Assembly (NCBI RefSeq): GCF_000716545.1
Contig: NZ_JNWZ01000022.1
Location: 1-64,000, forward strand
From: Kitasatospora phosalacinea
GTDB lineage: Bacteria > Actinomycetota > Actinomycetes > Streptomycetales > Streptomycetaceae
Direction: 5' to 3'
Length of the DNA stretch: 64,000 nucleotides
The notes beneath the pieces were generated by a model. It had not been told where the DNA came from. It ran no database searches and saw only the letters and a list, made by a program, of their open reading frames with translations. Positions 8,656 to 17,501 of this stretch are shown here, in pieces (positions within the stretch are counted from its first letter, which is position 1; each line of letters opens with the position of its first letter). The position numbers and the translations under genes were made by a program.

Positions 8656-9054
8656 ATGCCCGACTCGCATCCGCAGGCGTCCGACCAGGGCGGTTCGCCG
8701 ACTCCGGCGGTCGCCCCCTCGGTGCCGGGCCCGGCCCGGCGGATCAGGCCGGTCGAGTTGCTCTTCGAACCGGCGGGGACGGAGCCGGAGCCGGAGCGGT
8801 TCTTCGACCTGGAGTCGATCGACGACCCGTCCGAACTGCTGTCCCGTTCAACCGAGTTGGCCCTGGCGTTCCGGGTCGCGGCGGAGCGGGCGACGGACTT
8901 CCAGGCGCTGGCCGCCGCCCAGCTCGCGGACCCGCGTCGTTTCGACGCGCTCTCGCCGGAGCAGATCGCCGCGCGGGCCGACTGGACGCCGGACTACGCG
9001 GCGCGGATGGTCGAGTACGGCCGTTCGCTGCAGCGCCGCGGCCCGGAGGAGTAG
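8656..9054 (+). CDS. Conserved hypothetical protein, 132 aa
   Basis: Start ATG 8656 with a strong GGAGGT site 8 bases upstream. The first 40 residues are Pro/Ser/Gly-rich, the rest is predicted helical and acidic (FFDLESIDDPSELLSRST, then FRVAAERATDFQALAAAQL). It ends QRRGPEE. No cysteine or catalytic motif, signal peptide or membrane segment is visible. It lies 147 bases after the helicase stop but beyond the terminator hairpins, so it is probably a separate transcript. I do not recognise the family. Confidence 0.65.
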   Translation: MPDSHPQASDQGGSPTPAVAPSVPGPARRIRPVELLFEPAGTEPEPERFFDLESIDDPSELLSRSTELALAFRVAAERATDFQALAAAQLADPRRFDALSPEQIAARADWTPDYAARMVEYGRSLQRRGPEE

Positions 9055-9189
9055 CCCCGGAGGGTCCGGGGGCGGCCCCGGCAGGCCACTGGCATATGCG
9101 GCGGGCGATGGTACGCCCCCGCACCCCCCGCTGTCCGGCGAACGCCGTTTTCTCCCCGGCCGGCCGCGCCACCGGTCCACCCTGACCAG

Positions 9190-9732
9190 GTGGACATCTG
9201 GACCTATCAATCCGTGGAGTACGTCAGCGTCGCCGGGGAGGCGTGGCTCGCCTCCGCCAGCGAGTACCCGAGCAGCATGCGCGCCCTGTGGGAGGCCCGC
9301 CCGTGGGCGCCCGCGATCCTCCCGTGCGGCCGGGCGTTCGACGTGGTCAGCCTGCCCGCCGTGTTCGGCCGCCGGGTGCTGGACGAGCTGTGGACCTCGG
9401 GCCCGGGCTGCGGCCCGGTGGCGACCTACCGGGGCCGGACGCTGCTGTTCGTACAGCCGGGGGCGGCGTCCCGGCTGCGGACGCTGCTGGCCTGGGAGGA
9501 GTGGGCCCGGGACGTGCCGCCGCTGCTGTGCCACGGCCGGGGCGACGCGGTGACGGTGCCGCCGGTGCAGCGGGCGATCGACGAGCCGGAGTCCTCCTCC
9601 AGCCGGTGGATCGTGGCGCCGGACACCCGCGAGCCGTGGCTGCCGGGGGCGTCGGTGGTGCTGTGGGCGTGCGTCCGGGCGGCCCGCGGGCGGGCCCGGG
9701 AGGCCGGCGACCCGGTGTCGAACGCGCGCTGA
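9190..9732 (+). CDS. Small protein of the streptomycete PrimPol-annotated type
   Basis: 180 aa from GTG 9190 (weak ribosome site; GTG 9214 is an alternative). Visible segments are WLASASEYPSSM, LPCGRAFDVVSLPAVFGRR, TLLFVQPGA and VPPLLCHGRGDAV, with a later WIVAPDTREPWLPG. Streptomycete proteins with this LPCGR-x-x-D-V-x-x-x-P pattern are usually annotated as bifunctional DNA primase/polymerase N-terminal domain, but at this length they cannot be a full primase and the DxD/H catalytic residues are not obvious. A distant layout similarity to the protein at 1343-1759 is apparent. Biological role unknown. Confidence 0.6.
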   Translation: MDIWTYQSVEYVSVAGEAWLASASEYPSSMRALWEARPWAPAILPCGRAFDVVSLPAVFGRRVLDELWTSGPGCGPVATYRGRTLLFVQPGAASRLRTLLAWEEWARDVPPLLCHGRGDAVTVPPVQRAIDEPESSSSRWIVAPDTREPWLPGASVVLWACVRAARGRAREAGDPVSNAR

Positions 9733-9762
9733 ACGGGGGGTGCCGCTGCGGGGGAATCGATT

Positions 9763-9791
9763 TTGGCTCCGGCCCCGGCCGCTGCTACAGT
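9763..9791 (+). promoter_or_regulatory. Promoter of tRNA-Lys copy 1
   Basis: -35 TTGGCT (9763-9768), 17-base spacer, -10 TACAGT (9786-9791). Transcription would start about 8-10 bases before the mature tRNA 5' end. Confidence 0.6.
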
Positions 9792-9806
9792 CTTCCACGT
9801 CAGCAG

Positions 9807-9880
9807 GCGCCGCTAGCTCAGTTGGTTAGAGCAGCTGACTCTTAATCAGCGGGTCCGGGGTTCGAGTCCCTGGCGGCGCA
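9807..9880 (+). tRNA. tRNA-Lys (anticodon CTT), copy 1
   Basis: 74 bases. The acceptor stem GCGCCGC/GCGGCGC is a perfect 7 bp with discriminator A9880; the D arm (GCTCAGTTGG), anticodon stem GCTGA/TCAGC with loop CTCTTAA (anticodon CTT at 9841-9843) and T arm with GTTCGAG are all canonical. CCA is not encoded. It decodes AAG, by far the main lysine codon in such genomes. Three further near-identical copies occur at 17375, 31481 and 31688. Confidence 0.97.
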
Positions 9881-9886
9881 CAGACA

Positions 9887-9920
9887 GCGAAAGGCCCCCC
9901 TTCACCGGGGGGCCTTTCGC
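9887..9920 (+). terminator. Intrinsic terminator of tRNA-Lys copy 1
   Basis: Perfect 14-bp stem: left arm 9887-9900, right arm 9907-9920, loop TTCACC. It begins six bases after the tRNA. Confidence 0.85.
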
Positions 9921-9980
9921 GTTGTGGCACGCGAGCGCGCAGCCCCGGCGGGTGTGTAAAGGGCTGCTAATGTCCGCTCC

Positions 9981-10223
9981 ATGGCGTCCGACGATCTCCA
10001 TTCCGACTGGGCCGCCTGGCTCGACGCGGAGCTCGCCGAGGCCGAGGCGGCCGCGCTGCGCGCGCACCGGCGGGAGCGGCGCAACAGGCGGCTGCTCCGG
10101 GCGCTGGCCTGGACGGGTGCGGCGGCGCTGGCGGCCGGTCTCGGCTTCGGTCTGGTGTACACGGCGCAGCACGGCCCGGCCCCGCGCCCGGCGGTGACGG
10201 CCTCGCCGACGCCGACCGGTTAG
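9981..10223 (+). CDS. Small single-pass membrane protein
   Basis: 80 aa. An acidic amphipathic N-terminus (DLHSDWAAWLDAELAEAEA) leads into an Arg-rich stretch (HRRERRNRR), then one membrane helix (LAWTGAAALAAGLGFGLVY) and a short Thr/Pro-rich tail (TASPTPTG) that is probably outside the cell. The positive-inside pattern places the N-terminus in the cytoplasm. No enzymatic motif is present. It follows the tRNA terminator, so it has its own promoter. Function unknown. Confidence 0.65.
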   Translation: MASDDLHSDWAAWLDAELAEAEAAALRAHRRERRNRRLLRALAWTGAAALAAGLGFGLVYTAQHGPAPRPAVTASPTPTG

Positions 10224-10251
10224 GGCCCTTCCGGCCGCCCCCGGCCCGTGC

Positions 10252-10881
10252 TCACTCCAGCAGCACCACCGCGAGCCGGCGCGGGCCGTGGACGCCCTTG
10301 ACCCGGATCATCTCGATGTCGGCGGTGGCGGAGGGCCCGCTGACGAAGGTGAGCGGCCGGGCGGGGTCGAGCCGGGCGAGCGCTCCGGGCAGCGCGGAGT
10401 GCACCTGCGCGGCGCGGACGACGCACACGTGCAGGTCGGGCAGCAGGGTCGCGGCGCGGCGCCCCTGGGCGGCGCCGCCGTCGAGGACCAGGGTGCCGGA
10501 GTCGGCGACGGCGGCGGCGCACCCGGTCAGGACGGCGTCGGTGGCGTCGAGTTCGGCCTTGCCGAGCGGCGGGCGGTCGACGCGCACCCGTCCCGTCCAG
10601 CCGGCGGTCCAGTCGGCGGGCAGCCCGTCCGGCACGACCAGGCTGCGGGCGCCCTCGTCGTCCAGGACCCGGGCGACGGCCGGGCCCGGCGCGTCGGCGC
10701 GCAGCACCCGCGCGCCGTACTCCTCCAGCCGTTCGGCGAACAGCGCGAGCCCGGCCTCCCGGTCGTGGGGGTCGAGGCCGGGGGCGTGCCGCAGGTAGTG
10801 GCGGGGCGGTTCGGGGGCGGGCGGGACGGCGGCGGCGCGGATCCGGCGGAGGATCTCCTCGCGGGCGGTGCCGGCGGTCAT
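10252..10881 (-). CDS. lutC: Lactate utilization protein C (LUD domain)
   Basis: 209 aa. It has the LUD-domain features of LutC/YkgG: an N-terminal REEILRRIRAA helix, central TDAVLTGCAAAVADSGTLVLD and a C-terminal SGPSATADIEMIRVKGVHGPR segment (read in pieces), the last being the most conserved part of the family. LutABC is the cytosolic/membrane-associated iron-sulfur complex that oxidises L-lactate to pyruvate. The ATG at 10881 overlaps the lutB stop (ATGA), so it is the last gene of the lutABC operon. Confidence 0.88.
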   Translation of the reverse strand: MTAGTAREEILRRIRAAAVPPAPEPPRHYLRHAPGLDPHDREAGLALFAERLEEYGARVLRADAPGPAVARVLDDEGARSLVVPDGLPADWTAGWTGRVRVDRPPLGKAELDATDAVLTGCAAAVADSGTLVLDGGAAQGRRAATLLPDLHVCVVRAAQVHSALPGALARLDPARPLTFVSGPSATADIEMIRVKGVHGPRRLAVVLLE

Positions 10882-12308
10882 GCGCGTTCTCCTTCGTTCC
10901 GCTTCCACCAGCTGCGGAAGGACTCCCGGGGGACGTCGGGCAGCGCCCGGTTCTCGGTCCAGCCGCCGAGCGGGCCGGGCAGTCTGGTGCGTCCGGGCAG
11001 CAGCGGCCCGACCAGTCCGGCGCCCTTCACGGCGGCCTTCCACGCGGCGGGGCGTTCCATCACCGCGCCGACGGCGCCCAGCGCGGCCCGCTCGACGGGG
11101 TGCTGTCCGCCGTCGGCGACCTGGGCGCGCAGGTCGAGCAGCACGTCGGTGAAGCGGATCCGCACGGGGCAGACCTCGTTGCAGGCGCCGCACAGCGTGG
11201 AGGCGTACGGCAGCGAGGCGGTCTGCGAGTCGTCGACGCCCTTGAGCAGCGGGTTGAGGATCGCGCCGATCGGCCCGGGGTAGACGGAGCCGTAGGCGTG
11301 GCCGCCGGTGCGCTCGTAGACGGGGCAGGTGTTCATGCAGGCGCCGCAGCGGATGCAGCGCAGGGCCTGGCGGCCGACCGGGTCGGCGAGGGCGCGGGTG
11401 CGTCCGTTGTCGACCAGGACGAGGTGGAAGTCGCGCGGGCCGTCGCCGTCGACGGTGCCGGTCCAGGTGCTGGTGTAGGGGGCCATCCGCTCGCCGGTGG
11501 CGTTGCGGGCCAGCAGTTGCAGGAAGACTTCGAGGTCCTGCCAGGTGGGGACGGTCTTCTCGATGCCGACGACGGAGATCAGGGTGTCGGCGAGGGTGAG
11601 GCACATCCGGCCGTTGCCCTCGGACTCGACGACGACCAGGGTGCCGGTCTCGGCGACCACGAAGTTGGCGCCGGAGACGGCGACCTTGGCGCCGAGGAAC
11701 TTCTCCCGCAGGTGCAGCCGGGCGGCTTCGGCGAGTTCGGCGGGGTCGTCGGTGAGCCCTTCGGGGGCGGGGCGGCCGTGCCGGCCCATCTCGCGGGCGA
11801 AGATCTCGCGGATCTCGGTGCGGTTGCGGTGCAGCGCGGGGACGACCACGTGCGAGGGCAGGTCGTCGCCGAGCTGGACGATGGTGGCGGCCAGGTCGGT
11901 CTCCCGGGCGTTGATCCCGGCGGCCTCCAGGGCAGCGTCGAGGCCGATCTCCTCGGTGAGCATCGACTTGACCTTGACGATCTCGCGTTCGCCGGTGGCC
12001 CGGACCAGGTCGGTGACGATCCGGTTGGCCTCGGCGGCGTCGCGGGCCCAGTGGACGGTGCCGCCGGCCGCGGTGACCTTCTCCTCGACCCGCAGCAGGT
12101 GCTCCTCCAGGCCGGCCAGCACCTGGTCCTTGATCGCGGCGGCGCTGTCGCGCAGCTGCTCCCAGTCCGGTCGCTCCGCGGCCAGCACGGCCCGCTTGCC
12201 CCGGATGGTGTGGGTGGCGCGGCGCACGTTCTCGCGCAACTGCCGGTTGCCGACCTCGCGTTCGGAGGCCTGGGGGAACGCGGGCCAGCCGAGGAAGGAC
12301 CTGCTCAT
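10878..12308 (-). CDS. lutB: Lactate utilization iron-sulfur protein B
   Basis: 476 aa. The N-terminal LUD domain includes KSMLTEEIGL and VVVPALHRNR; the C-terminal half has two ferredoxin-type cysteine groups, CIRCGACMNTCP and LCGACNEVCPVR, which bind two 4Fe-4S clusters, and a terminal WWKRN tail typical of LutB. It passes electrons during lactate oxidation together with LutA and LutC. Start ATG 12308 overlaps the stop of lutA (ATGA), and its stop overlaps the start of lutC, so all three are translationally coupled. Confidence 0.92.
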   Translation of the reverse strand: MSRSFLGWPAFPQASEREVGNRQLRENVRRATHTIRGKRAVLAAERPDWEQLRDSAAAIKDQVLAGLEEHLLRVEEKVTAAGGTVHWARDAAEANRIVTDLVRATGEREIVKVKSMLTEEIGLDAALEAAGINARETDLAATIVQLGDDLPSHVVVPALHRNRTEIREIFAREMGRHGRPAPEGLTDDPAELAEAARLHLREKFLGAKVAVSGANFVVAETGTLVVVESEGNGRMCLTLADTLISVVGIEKTVPTWQDLEVFLQLLARNATGERMAPYTSTWTGTVDGDGPRDFHLVLVDNGRTRALADPVGRQALRCIRCGACMNTCPVYERTGGHAYGSVYPGPIGAILNPLLKGVDDSQTASLPYASTLCGACNEVCPVRIRFTDVLLDLRAQVADGGQHPVERAALGAVGAVMERPAAWKAAVKGAGLVGPLLPGRTRLPGPLGGWTENRALPDVPRESFRSWWKRNEGERA

Positions 12309-13099
12309 CGGACCGCCTCCACCACGGGCAGGCCGGGCAGCGGCCCGTCCCGTTCGGTGCGGGCGAGGATCTCGACGAGGTGCAGGGTGCGCACCGGGTG
12401 CCCGTCCCTGGTGAGCCGGCCGCCGATGTTCATCAGGCAGGAGTTGTCGACGGCGGCCAGCACGGACGCCCCGGTCTCCAGCACGTGCCGGGCCTTGTCG
12501 CCGTTCATCGCGCCGGACACCGCCGGGTTCTTCACCGAGAAGGTGCCGCCGAAGCCGCAGCACTCCTCCTGGGCCGGCAGTTCGACGTAGTCGATCCCGG
12601 CGACGGCGCGCAGCAGCCGGTGGGGCCGCTCCCCCAGCCCGGTGGCCCGCAGGCTGTGGCAGGTGGGGTGGTAGGTGACCCGGTGCGGGAAGTACGCCCC
12701 GACCTGCTCGACGCCGAGCCGGTCCGTCAGGTACTCGGTCAACTCGACGACCCTGGGGGCGAGTTCGGCCACCTCCCGGGCCAGTCCGGGGTCGCCCGCG
12801 GCTTCGGCGGCCAGCGGGTACGACTCGGCCGGCATCCCGGCGCAGGAGGCGGACGGGACGACGATCTCCTCGTAGTCGGCGAAGGTGTCGACGAAGTGCC
12901 GGGCGAGCCTGGCGGTCTCCCGGCGGTAGCCGGTGTTGAAGTGCATCTGGCCGCAGCAGCTCTGCGCGGCGGGGAAGTCGACCTCGACGCCGAGGCGGCG
13001 CAGCAGGGTGACGGCGGCCCGGCCGGTGCCGGGGAACAGGGTGTCGTTCAGGCAGGTCACGAACAGGGCGGTGCGGGAGCGCGGGGCGTTCGGGGGCAT
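12305..13099 (-). CDS. lutA: Lactate utilization protein A (CCG-domain Fe-S oxidoreductase)
   Basis: 264 aa. It carries the two cysteine-rich CCG boxes of the LutA/GlcF/HdrD family: SCCGQMHFNTG near residue 50 and EECCGFGGTFSVK near residue 175, with a TYHPTCHS segment between them. It is the first gene of lutABC, reading leftward from 13099. A GntR-type regulator is divergent from it and the 57-base gap between them contains repeated GATGC elements, so induction by lactate through that regulator is likely. Confidence 0.92.
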   Translation of the reverse strand: MPPNAPRSRTALFVTCLNDTLFPGTGRAAVTLLRRLGVEVDFPAAQSCCGQMHFNTGYRRETARLARHFVDTFADYEEIVVPSASCAGMPAESYPLAAEAAGDPGLAREVAELAPRVVELTEYLTDRLGVEQVGAYFPHRVTYHPTCHSLRATGLGERPHRLLRAVAGIDYVELPAQEECCGFGGTFSVKNPAVSGAMNGDKARHVLETGASVLAAVDNSCLMNIGGRLTRDGHPVRTLHLVEILARTERDGPLPGLPVVEAVR

Positions 13100-13103
13100 G
13101 CCC

Positions 13104-13132
13104 GCATCATAGATGCAAGCTTAGATGCAAGC
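13104..13132. promoter_or_regulatory. Candidate GntR operator between lutA and its regulator
   Basis: A perfect inverted repeat GCATC-ATA-GATGC (13104-13116) overlaps a direct repeat TAGATGCAAGC present at 13110-13120 and 13122-13132. A short dyad with a 3-base centre is the usual form of FadR/LldR-subfamily operators. Its position between divergent lutA and gntR supports control of both genes. Confidence 0.6.
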
Positions 13133-13156
13133 CAGGGCGCGTGTCAGAATGGCCGG

Positions 13157-13774
13157 GTGACGACCGACGCCCTCCCCACCGCTGACCGGGCCTACCAGCA
13201 CGTCCGCACCCGCCTGCTGGACGGCACCTGGCCCGGCGGCACGCTGCTCTCCGAAGGCGTCGTCGCCACCGAGCTGGGCCTGTCCCGCACCCCCGTCCGC
13301 GAGGCGTTCCTGCGCCTGCAGTCCGAGGGCTTCCTGCGCCTCTACCCCAAGCGCGGCGCCCAGGTCGTGCCGATCGCCCCGGGCGAGGCCCGCGACGTCC
13401 TCGCCGCGCGGATCCTCTTCGAGCACGCCGCGATCGACACCCTCGCCGCCCGCGGCCCCGCCGCGCTGACGGCCGCCGCCGCGGAGCTGCTGACCGCCTG
13501 CGAGCACCGCGACCCGCACCCCGTCGAGGCCGGCCGCCACTTCCACCTCACCCTGCTGCGGGCCGCCGGCAACCCCGTCCTGACGTCCCTGTACGAGACG
13601 CTCTGGGACCGCCAGATACGCATCTCGGCCGCCGCGACCGCGACCGCCGCCCACGCCGAACGGGACCACGCCGAACACCTGGCCCTGGCCCGCGCCCTCG
13701 CCGCCCCCGACCCGGCCGCCGCCCGCGACCTGGTCACCGCCCACGCCGACTCCCTGCTGACGCGCGTGACGTGA
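13157..13774 (+). CDS. GntR-family (FCD domain) regulator, probable lut repressor
   Basis: 205 aa from GTG 13157. Residues about 10-75 are a GntR winged helix (AYQHVRTRLLDG, LSEGVVATELGLSRTPVREA, GAQVVPI). The C-terminal FCD-type helical domain has RILFEHAAIDTLAA, HFHLTLLRAAGNPVL and a HAERDHAEHLALA segment whose histidines would bind the metal of FCD sensors. Divergence from lutABC and the shared operator-like repeats suggest it is a lactate-responsive LldR-type repressor; the ligand is inferred from context. Confidence 0.85.
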   Translation: MTTDALPTADRAYQHVRTRLLDGTWPGGTLLSEGVVATELGLSRTPVREAFLRLQSEGFLRLYPKRGAQVVPIAPGEARDVLAARILFEHAAIDTLAARGPAALTAAAAELLTACEHRDPHPVEAGRHFHLTLLRAAGNPVLTSLYETLWDRQIRISAAATATAAHAERDHAEHLALARALAAPDPAAARDLVTAHADSLLTRVT

Positions 13775-13788
13775 GGGAGCGGCCACCA

Positions 13789-13835
13789 GGGGCCCGGGGA
13801 ACGGCGAGCTCCCGGCCCGCCCGTTCCCCGGCCCC
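13789..13835. terminator. Bidirectional terminator between gntR and pgi
   Basis: Left arm 13789-13804 pairs with right arm 13821-13835 over 9 + 6 bp with a single bulged C at 13795. It lies between convergent stops, so it can serve both genes. Confidence 0.7.
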
Positions 13836-13844
13836 CGGAACGAC

Positions 13845-15506
13845 TTACCGGCCGCGCAGCTCGCGGTACCGGTCGACCAGGTTGGCGGTCGAGGCGTCCA
13901 GCGCTCCGGCGCCCTCGCCGGTGAGCAGGACCGGCTCGATCTTCTTGGCCAGCACCTTGCCGAGTTCGACGCCCCACTGGTCGAAGGAGTCGATGTTCCA
14001 GACGGCGCCCTGGACGAAGACCTTGTGCTCGTAGAGCGCGACCAGCTGGCCCAGGACGTGCGGGGTGAGCTCGGTGGCCAGGATGGTCGTGGTGGGGTGG
14101 TTGCCCCGGAAGGTCTTGTGCGGGACGAGCTCGGCGGGCACGCCCTCCGCGGCGACCTCCTCGGCGGTCTTGCCGAAGGCGAGCGCCTGGGTCTGGGCGA
14201 AGAAGTTGGCCATCAGCAGGTCGTGCTGGGCGACCAGGCCGGGCTGGAGGTCGGCGACCGGGCGGGCGAAGCCGAGGAAGTCGGCGGGGATCAGCTTGGT
14301 GCCCTGGTGCAGCAGCTGGTAGTACGCGTGCTGCCCGTTGGTGCCGGGGGTGCCCCACACCACGGGGCCGGTCTGCCAGTCGACGGGGTTGCCCTCCCGG
14401 TCGACGGACTTGCCGTTGGACTCCATGTCGAGCTGCTGGAGGTACGCGGTGAACTTCGACAGGTAGTGCGAGTACGGGAGCACCGCGTGCGCCTGGGCGT
14501 CGAAGAACGCGCCGTACCAGACGCCGAGCAGGCCGAGCAGCAGCGGCACGTTCTCCTCGGCGGGGGCGGTGCGGAAGTGCTCGTCGACCAGGCGGAAGCC
14601 GGCCAGCATCTCCTCGAAGCGCTCGGCGCCGATCGCGATCATCAGCGAGAGGCCGATCGCCGAGTCGTAGGAGTAGCGGCCGCCCACCCAGTCCCAGAAC
14701 TCGAACATGTTGGCGGTGTCGATGCCGAAGTCGGCGACGCCCTGCGCGTTGGTGGACAGCGCCACGAAGTGCTTGGCGACGGCCTCCTCGCCGGCGCCGA
14801 GCTGCTCCAGCAGCCAACCGCGGGCGGCGACCGCGTTGGTGACGGTCTCGATGGTGGTGAAGGTCTTGGAGGCGACGATGAACAGCGTCTCGGCCGCGTC
14901 CAGGTCGCGGACGGCCTCGTGCAGGTCGGCGCCGTCGACGTTGGATACGAAGCGGACGGTCAGGTCGCGGTCGGTGTAGGAGCGCAGCACCTCGTAGGCC
15001 ATCGCGGGGCCGAGGTCGGAGCCGCCGATGCCGATGTTGACGACGTTGCGGATCCGCTTGCCGGTGTGGCCGGTCCACTCGCCGGAGCGCACCCGCTCGG
15101 AGAAGGCCGCCATCTTGTCGAGCACGGCGTGCACGGCGGGCACCACGTTCTCGCCGTCGACCTCGATGACGGCGCCGCGGGGGGCGCGCAGCGCGGTGTG
15201 CAGGACGGCCCGGTCCTCGGTGGTGTTGATCTTCTCGCCGCGGAACATCGCGTCGCGCAGCTCGGCGACGCCGGTCGCGGCGGCCAGCTCGCGCAGCAGC
15301 TCCAGGGTGCGGTCGGTGACCAGGTGCTTCGAGTAGTCGACGAAGAGGTCGCCGACCCGCAGGGTGTAGCGCGTGCCGCGGTCGGGGTCGGCGGCGAACA
15401 GCCCGCGCAGGTGCTGCTCGCCGAGATCCGCCCGGTGCTTCCCCAGCGCGGCCCACTGCGGGGTGCGGTCCAACGGGGTCCGGCCGTTGGCAGGGGTGTC
15501 CGACAT
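13845..15506 (-). CDS. pgi: Glucose-6-phosphate isomerase
   Basis: 553 aa, the normal length for bacterial PGI. Recognisable family motifs are [66 protein letters not shown] and the C-terminal [11 protein letters not shown] signature (catalytic Glu and His lie in these blocks). It interconverts glucose 6-phosphate and fructose 6-phosphate in the cytosol. ATG 15506 has AGGAG 7 bases upstream. It stands alone, convergent with the GntR gene. Confidence 0.97.
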   Translation of the reverse strand: MSDTPANGRTPLDRTPQWAALGKHRADLGEQHLRGLFAADPDRGTRYTLRVGDLFVDYSKHLVTDRTLELLRELAAATGVAELRDAMFRGEKINTTEDRAVLHTALRAPRGAVIEVDGENVVPAVHAVLDKMAAFSERVRSGEWTGHTGKRIRNVVNIGIGGSDLGPAMAYEVLRSYTDRDLTVRFVSNVDGADLHEAVRDLDAAETLFIVASKTFTTIETVTNAVAARGWLLEQLGAGEEAVAKHFVALSTNAQGVADFGIDTANMFEFWDWVGGRYSYDSAIGLSLMIAIGAERFEEMLAGFRLVDEHFRTAPAEENVPLLLGLLGVWYGAFFDAQAHAVLPYSHYLSKFTAYLQQLDMESNGKSVDREGNPVDWQTGPVVWGTPGTNGQHAYYQLLHQGTKLIPADFLGFARPVADLQPGLVAQHDLLMANFFAQTQALAFGKTAEEVAAEGVPAELVPHKTFRGNHPTTTILATELTPHVLGQLVALYEHKVFVQGAVWNIDSFDQWGVELGKVLAKKIEPVLLTGEGAGALDASTANLVDRYRELRGR

Positions 15507-15680
15507 CGGTTGCTCCTAGCGTCATACGGGGTGCGGGTTCCGGCTGGTTCCGGCGGGAGGGTTGCGCTGGTCCGGCGGGTACGCGTGCGTGTGCCGGCTC
15601 CGTCGACGGCCTTGCCCGCCCCCAACCCTATGCCCTGCGGGCGGCGGGTCAGCGGTCCACCACGGGAGGTCGACGGGGCG

Positions 15681-17261
15681 TCACTTCCGCGCCGACTGGA
15701 GGTCGAGTGCGCGCAGCACCCGGTCGGCGACCTCGGGGTCGGCACCGGCCTCGCCGCGGGCGACCAGGACCTCCCGGCGGGAGGCGGCGATCATCTCCTG
15801 CTCGACGGCGAAGGCCTGCCGCCACTGCTTGCCGCGGCGCTTGGCCTCCAGCGCCTCCTCATCCTCGTACTTCTCGGGGCAGAGCCGGGCGAGGCGGTCG
15901 TGCTGGCGCTCGCGCAGGCGCTCGGTGATCTCGGGCGGGAGCTGGTCCTCCTCCTCCAGTTCGGCGAGCCGGTTCAGTCCGGCCTTGGCGGCGCGCCACC
16001 ACAGCTCGCGGACGGCCTTCTCGTGCTCGTCGTGGGCGTCGTCCAGACCGAGCAGCCGGACCACGTACGGGAGGGTGAGGCCCTGGACCACCAGGGTGAA
16101 CAGCACGACGCTGAACGCGATGAAGACGATCTCGCTGCGGGCCGGGAACGGCAGCCCGTCGTGCAGGGCGAGCGGGAGGCCGAGGGCCAGCGCGACGGTG
16201 GCCACCCCGCGCATGCCGGACCACCACAGCACGACGGTCTCCCGCCAGCTGATGGGGGTGTCCTCCTCGCCGTGGGTGACCCGGCGGGAGAGCCAGGCGG
16301 CGGGCAGCAGCCACAGCAGGCGCAGCAGCACGACGACGGCGAGGACGATCGCGGTGTCGCCGATCATCGTGTGCCAGGTGTCCTTGACGTCCTGGACGAC
16401 GGTGGACAGCTCCAGGCCGATCAGTCCGAACGCGACGCCGGTGATCAGCGTCTCGACGATCTCCCAGAAGGCGTTGCCGACCAGCCGGTAGGAGACCTCG
16501 TCGGCGTCGGAGGCCCGGTCGGCGAGGTAGAGCGCGCAGACCACCACGGCCAGCACGCCGGAGCCGTGCGCCTCCTCGGCGAGGACGTACGCGGCGAACG
16601 GGACGAGCAGGTTGAGCGCGACCTGCTGGGTGGGGTCGTCCAGGAAGCCGGCGATCTTGGCGTTCAGCCAGCCGAGGCCGATGCCGACGGCCACCGCGAC
16701 CACGGCGGACAGCAGGAAGCGCAGCACGGCGCGGCCCACCGACAGGTCCCCGTCGACCACCGCCTCGACGGCCAGCGAGTAGATCACGATCGCGGTGACG
16801 TCGTTGAACAGGCCCTCGCTCTCCAGCACGGCGGTCAGCCGGCGGGGCAGCCCGACCTCGCCGGCCACCGCGACGGCGGCCACCGGGTCGGGCGGGGAGA
16901 CCAGCGCGCCCAGCGCGACGGCGGCGGCCAGCGGCGCGGCGGGCACCAGCCAGCTGAACACGCCGGCCACCGCGGTGGTGGTGACCACCACCAGGGCGAC
17001 GGCGAGCAGCAGGATCGAGCGGATGTTGGCCTTGAAGTAGCGCACCGAGGAGCGCCGGGCCACCGCGAAGATCAGCGGGGGCAGCACCAGCGGGAGGATG
17101 AACTCGGGGTTGATCTGCACGTTGGGGATCTGCGGGACAACCGCGAAGACCAGGCCGACCAGGGTCATCAGCACCGGCTGCGGGATCCTGGTGCGGCGGG
17201 CCAGCGGCATCGTGACCACCGAGGCGAGCAGCACCAGGAAGAGCAGTGTCAGCTGGCCCAC
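15681..17261 (-). CDS. Na+/H+ antiporter, CPA1 family
   Basis: 526 aa from a GTG with AGAGGA 8 bases upstream. Roughly 12 membrane helices fill residues 1-410. The CPA1 core is visible: ALVSPPDPVAAVAV and ESEGLFNDVTAIVIYSLA (the ND pair that carries the cation), then WWSGMRGVATVALALGLPL. A soluble charged C-terminal tail of about 110 residues (ELEEEDQLPPEITERLRER) is probably cytoplasmic and regulatory. It exchanges Na+ for H+ for pH and sodium homeostasis. No partner gene is coupled. Confidence 0.92.
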   Translation of the reverse strand: MGQLTLLFLVLLASVVTMPLARRTRIPQPVLMTLVGLVFAVVPQIPNVQINPEFILPLVLPPLIFAVARRSSVRYFKANIRSILLLAVALVVVTTTAVAGVFSWLVPAAPLAAAVALGALVSPPDPVAAVAVAGEVGLPRRLTAVLESEGLFNDVTAIVIYSLAVEAVVDGDLSVGRAVLRFLLSAVVAVAVGIGLGWLNAKIAGFLDDPTQQVALNLLVPFAAYVLAEEAHGSGVLAVVVCALYLADRASDADEVSYRLVGNAFWEIVETLITGVAFGLIGLELSTVVQDVKDTWHTMIGDTAIVLAVVVLLRLLWLLPAAWLSRRVTHGEEDTPISWRETVVLWWSGMRGVATVALALGLPLALHDGLPFPARSEIVFIAFSVVLFTLVVQGLTLPYVVRLLGLDDAHDEHEKAVRELWWRAAKAGLNRLAELEEEDQLPPEITERLRERQHDRLARLCPEKYEDEEALEAKRRGKQWRQAFAVEQEMIAASRREVLVARGEAGADPEVADRVLRALDLQSARK

Positions 17262-17374
17262 GGTGGTTCCTCTCGGCAGGTGCGGGGTGCGCCGGCTTCA
17301 GCATACGTCCGCGCCCCGGCCGGGCCGATTGTGTGTTTCGGGCGCTGACCAGGTAATGTTCTCTCCGTCAGCAG

Positions 17375-17448
17375 GCGCCGCTAGCTCAGTTGGTTAGAGC
17401 AGCTGACTCTTAATCAGCGGGTCCGGGGTTCGAGTCCCTGGCGGCGCA
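17375..17448 (+). tRNA. tRNA-Lys (anticodon CTT), copy 2
   Basis: Identical in all 74 bases to copy 1; anticodon at 17409-17411. A -10 box TAATGT lies at 17354-17359 with a weak TTGTGT -35 (17329-17334). The upstream GTCAGCAG is also shared with copies 1 and 3. Confidence 0.97.
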
Positions 17449-17457
17449 CAGACAGCG

Positions 17458-17485
17458 CGAAGGCCTCCCTCCGGGGAGGCCTTCG
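17458..17485 (+). terminator. Terminator of tRNA-Lys copy 2
   Basis: Perfect 12-bp stem, arms 17458-17469 and 17474-17485, loop TCCG. Confidence 0.85.
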
Positions 17486-17501
17486 GCGTTTCCCGGCCCG
17501 T

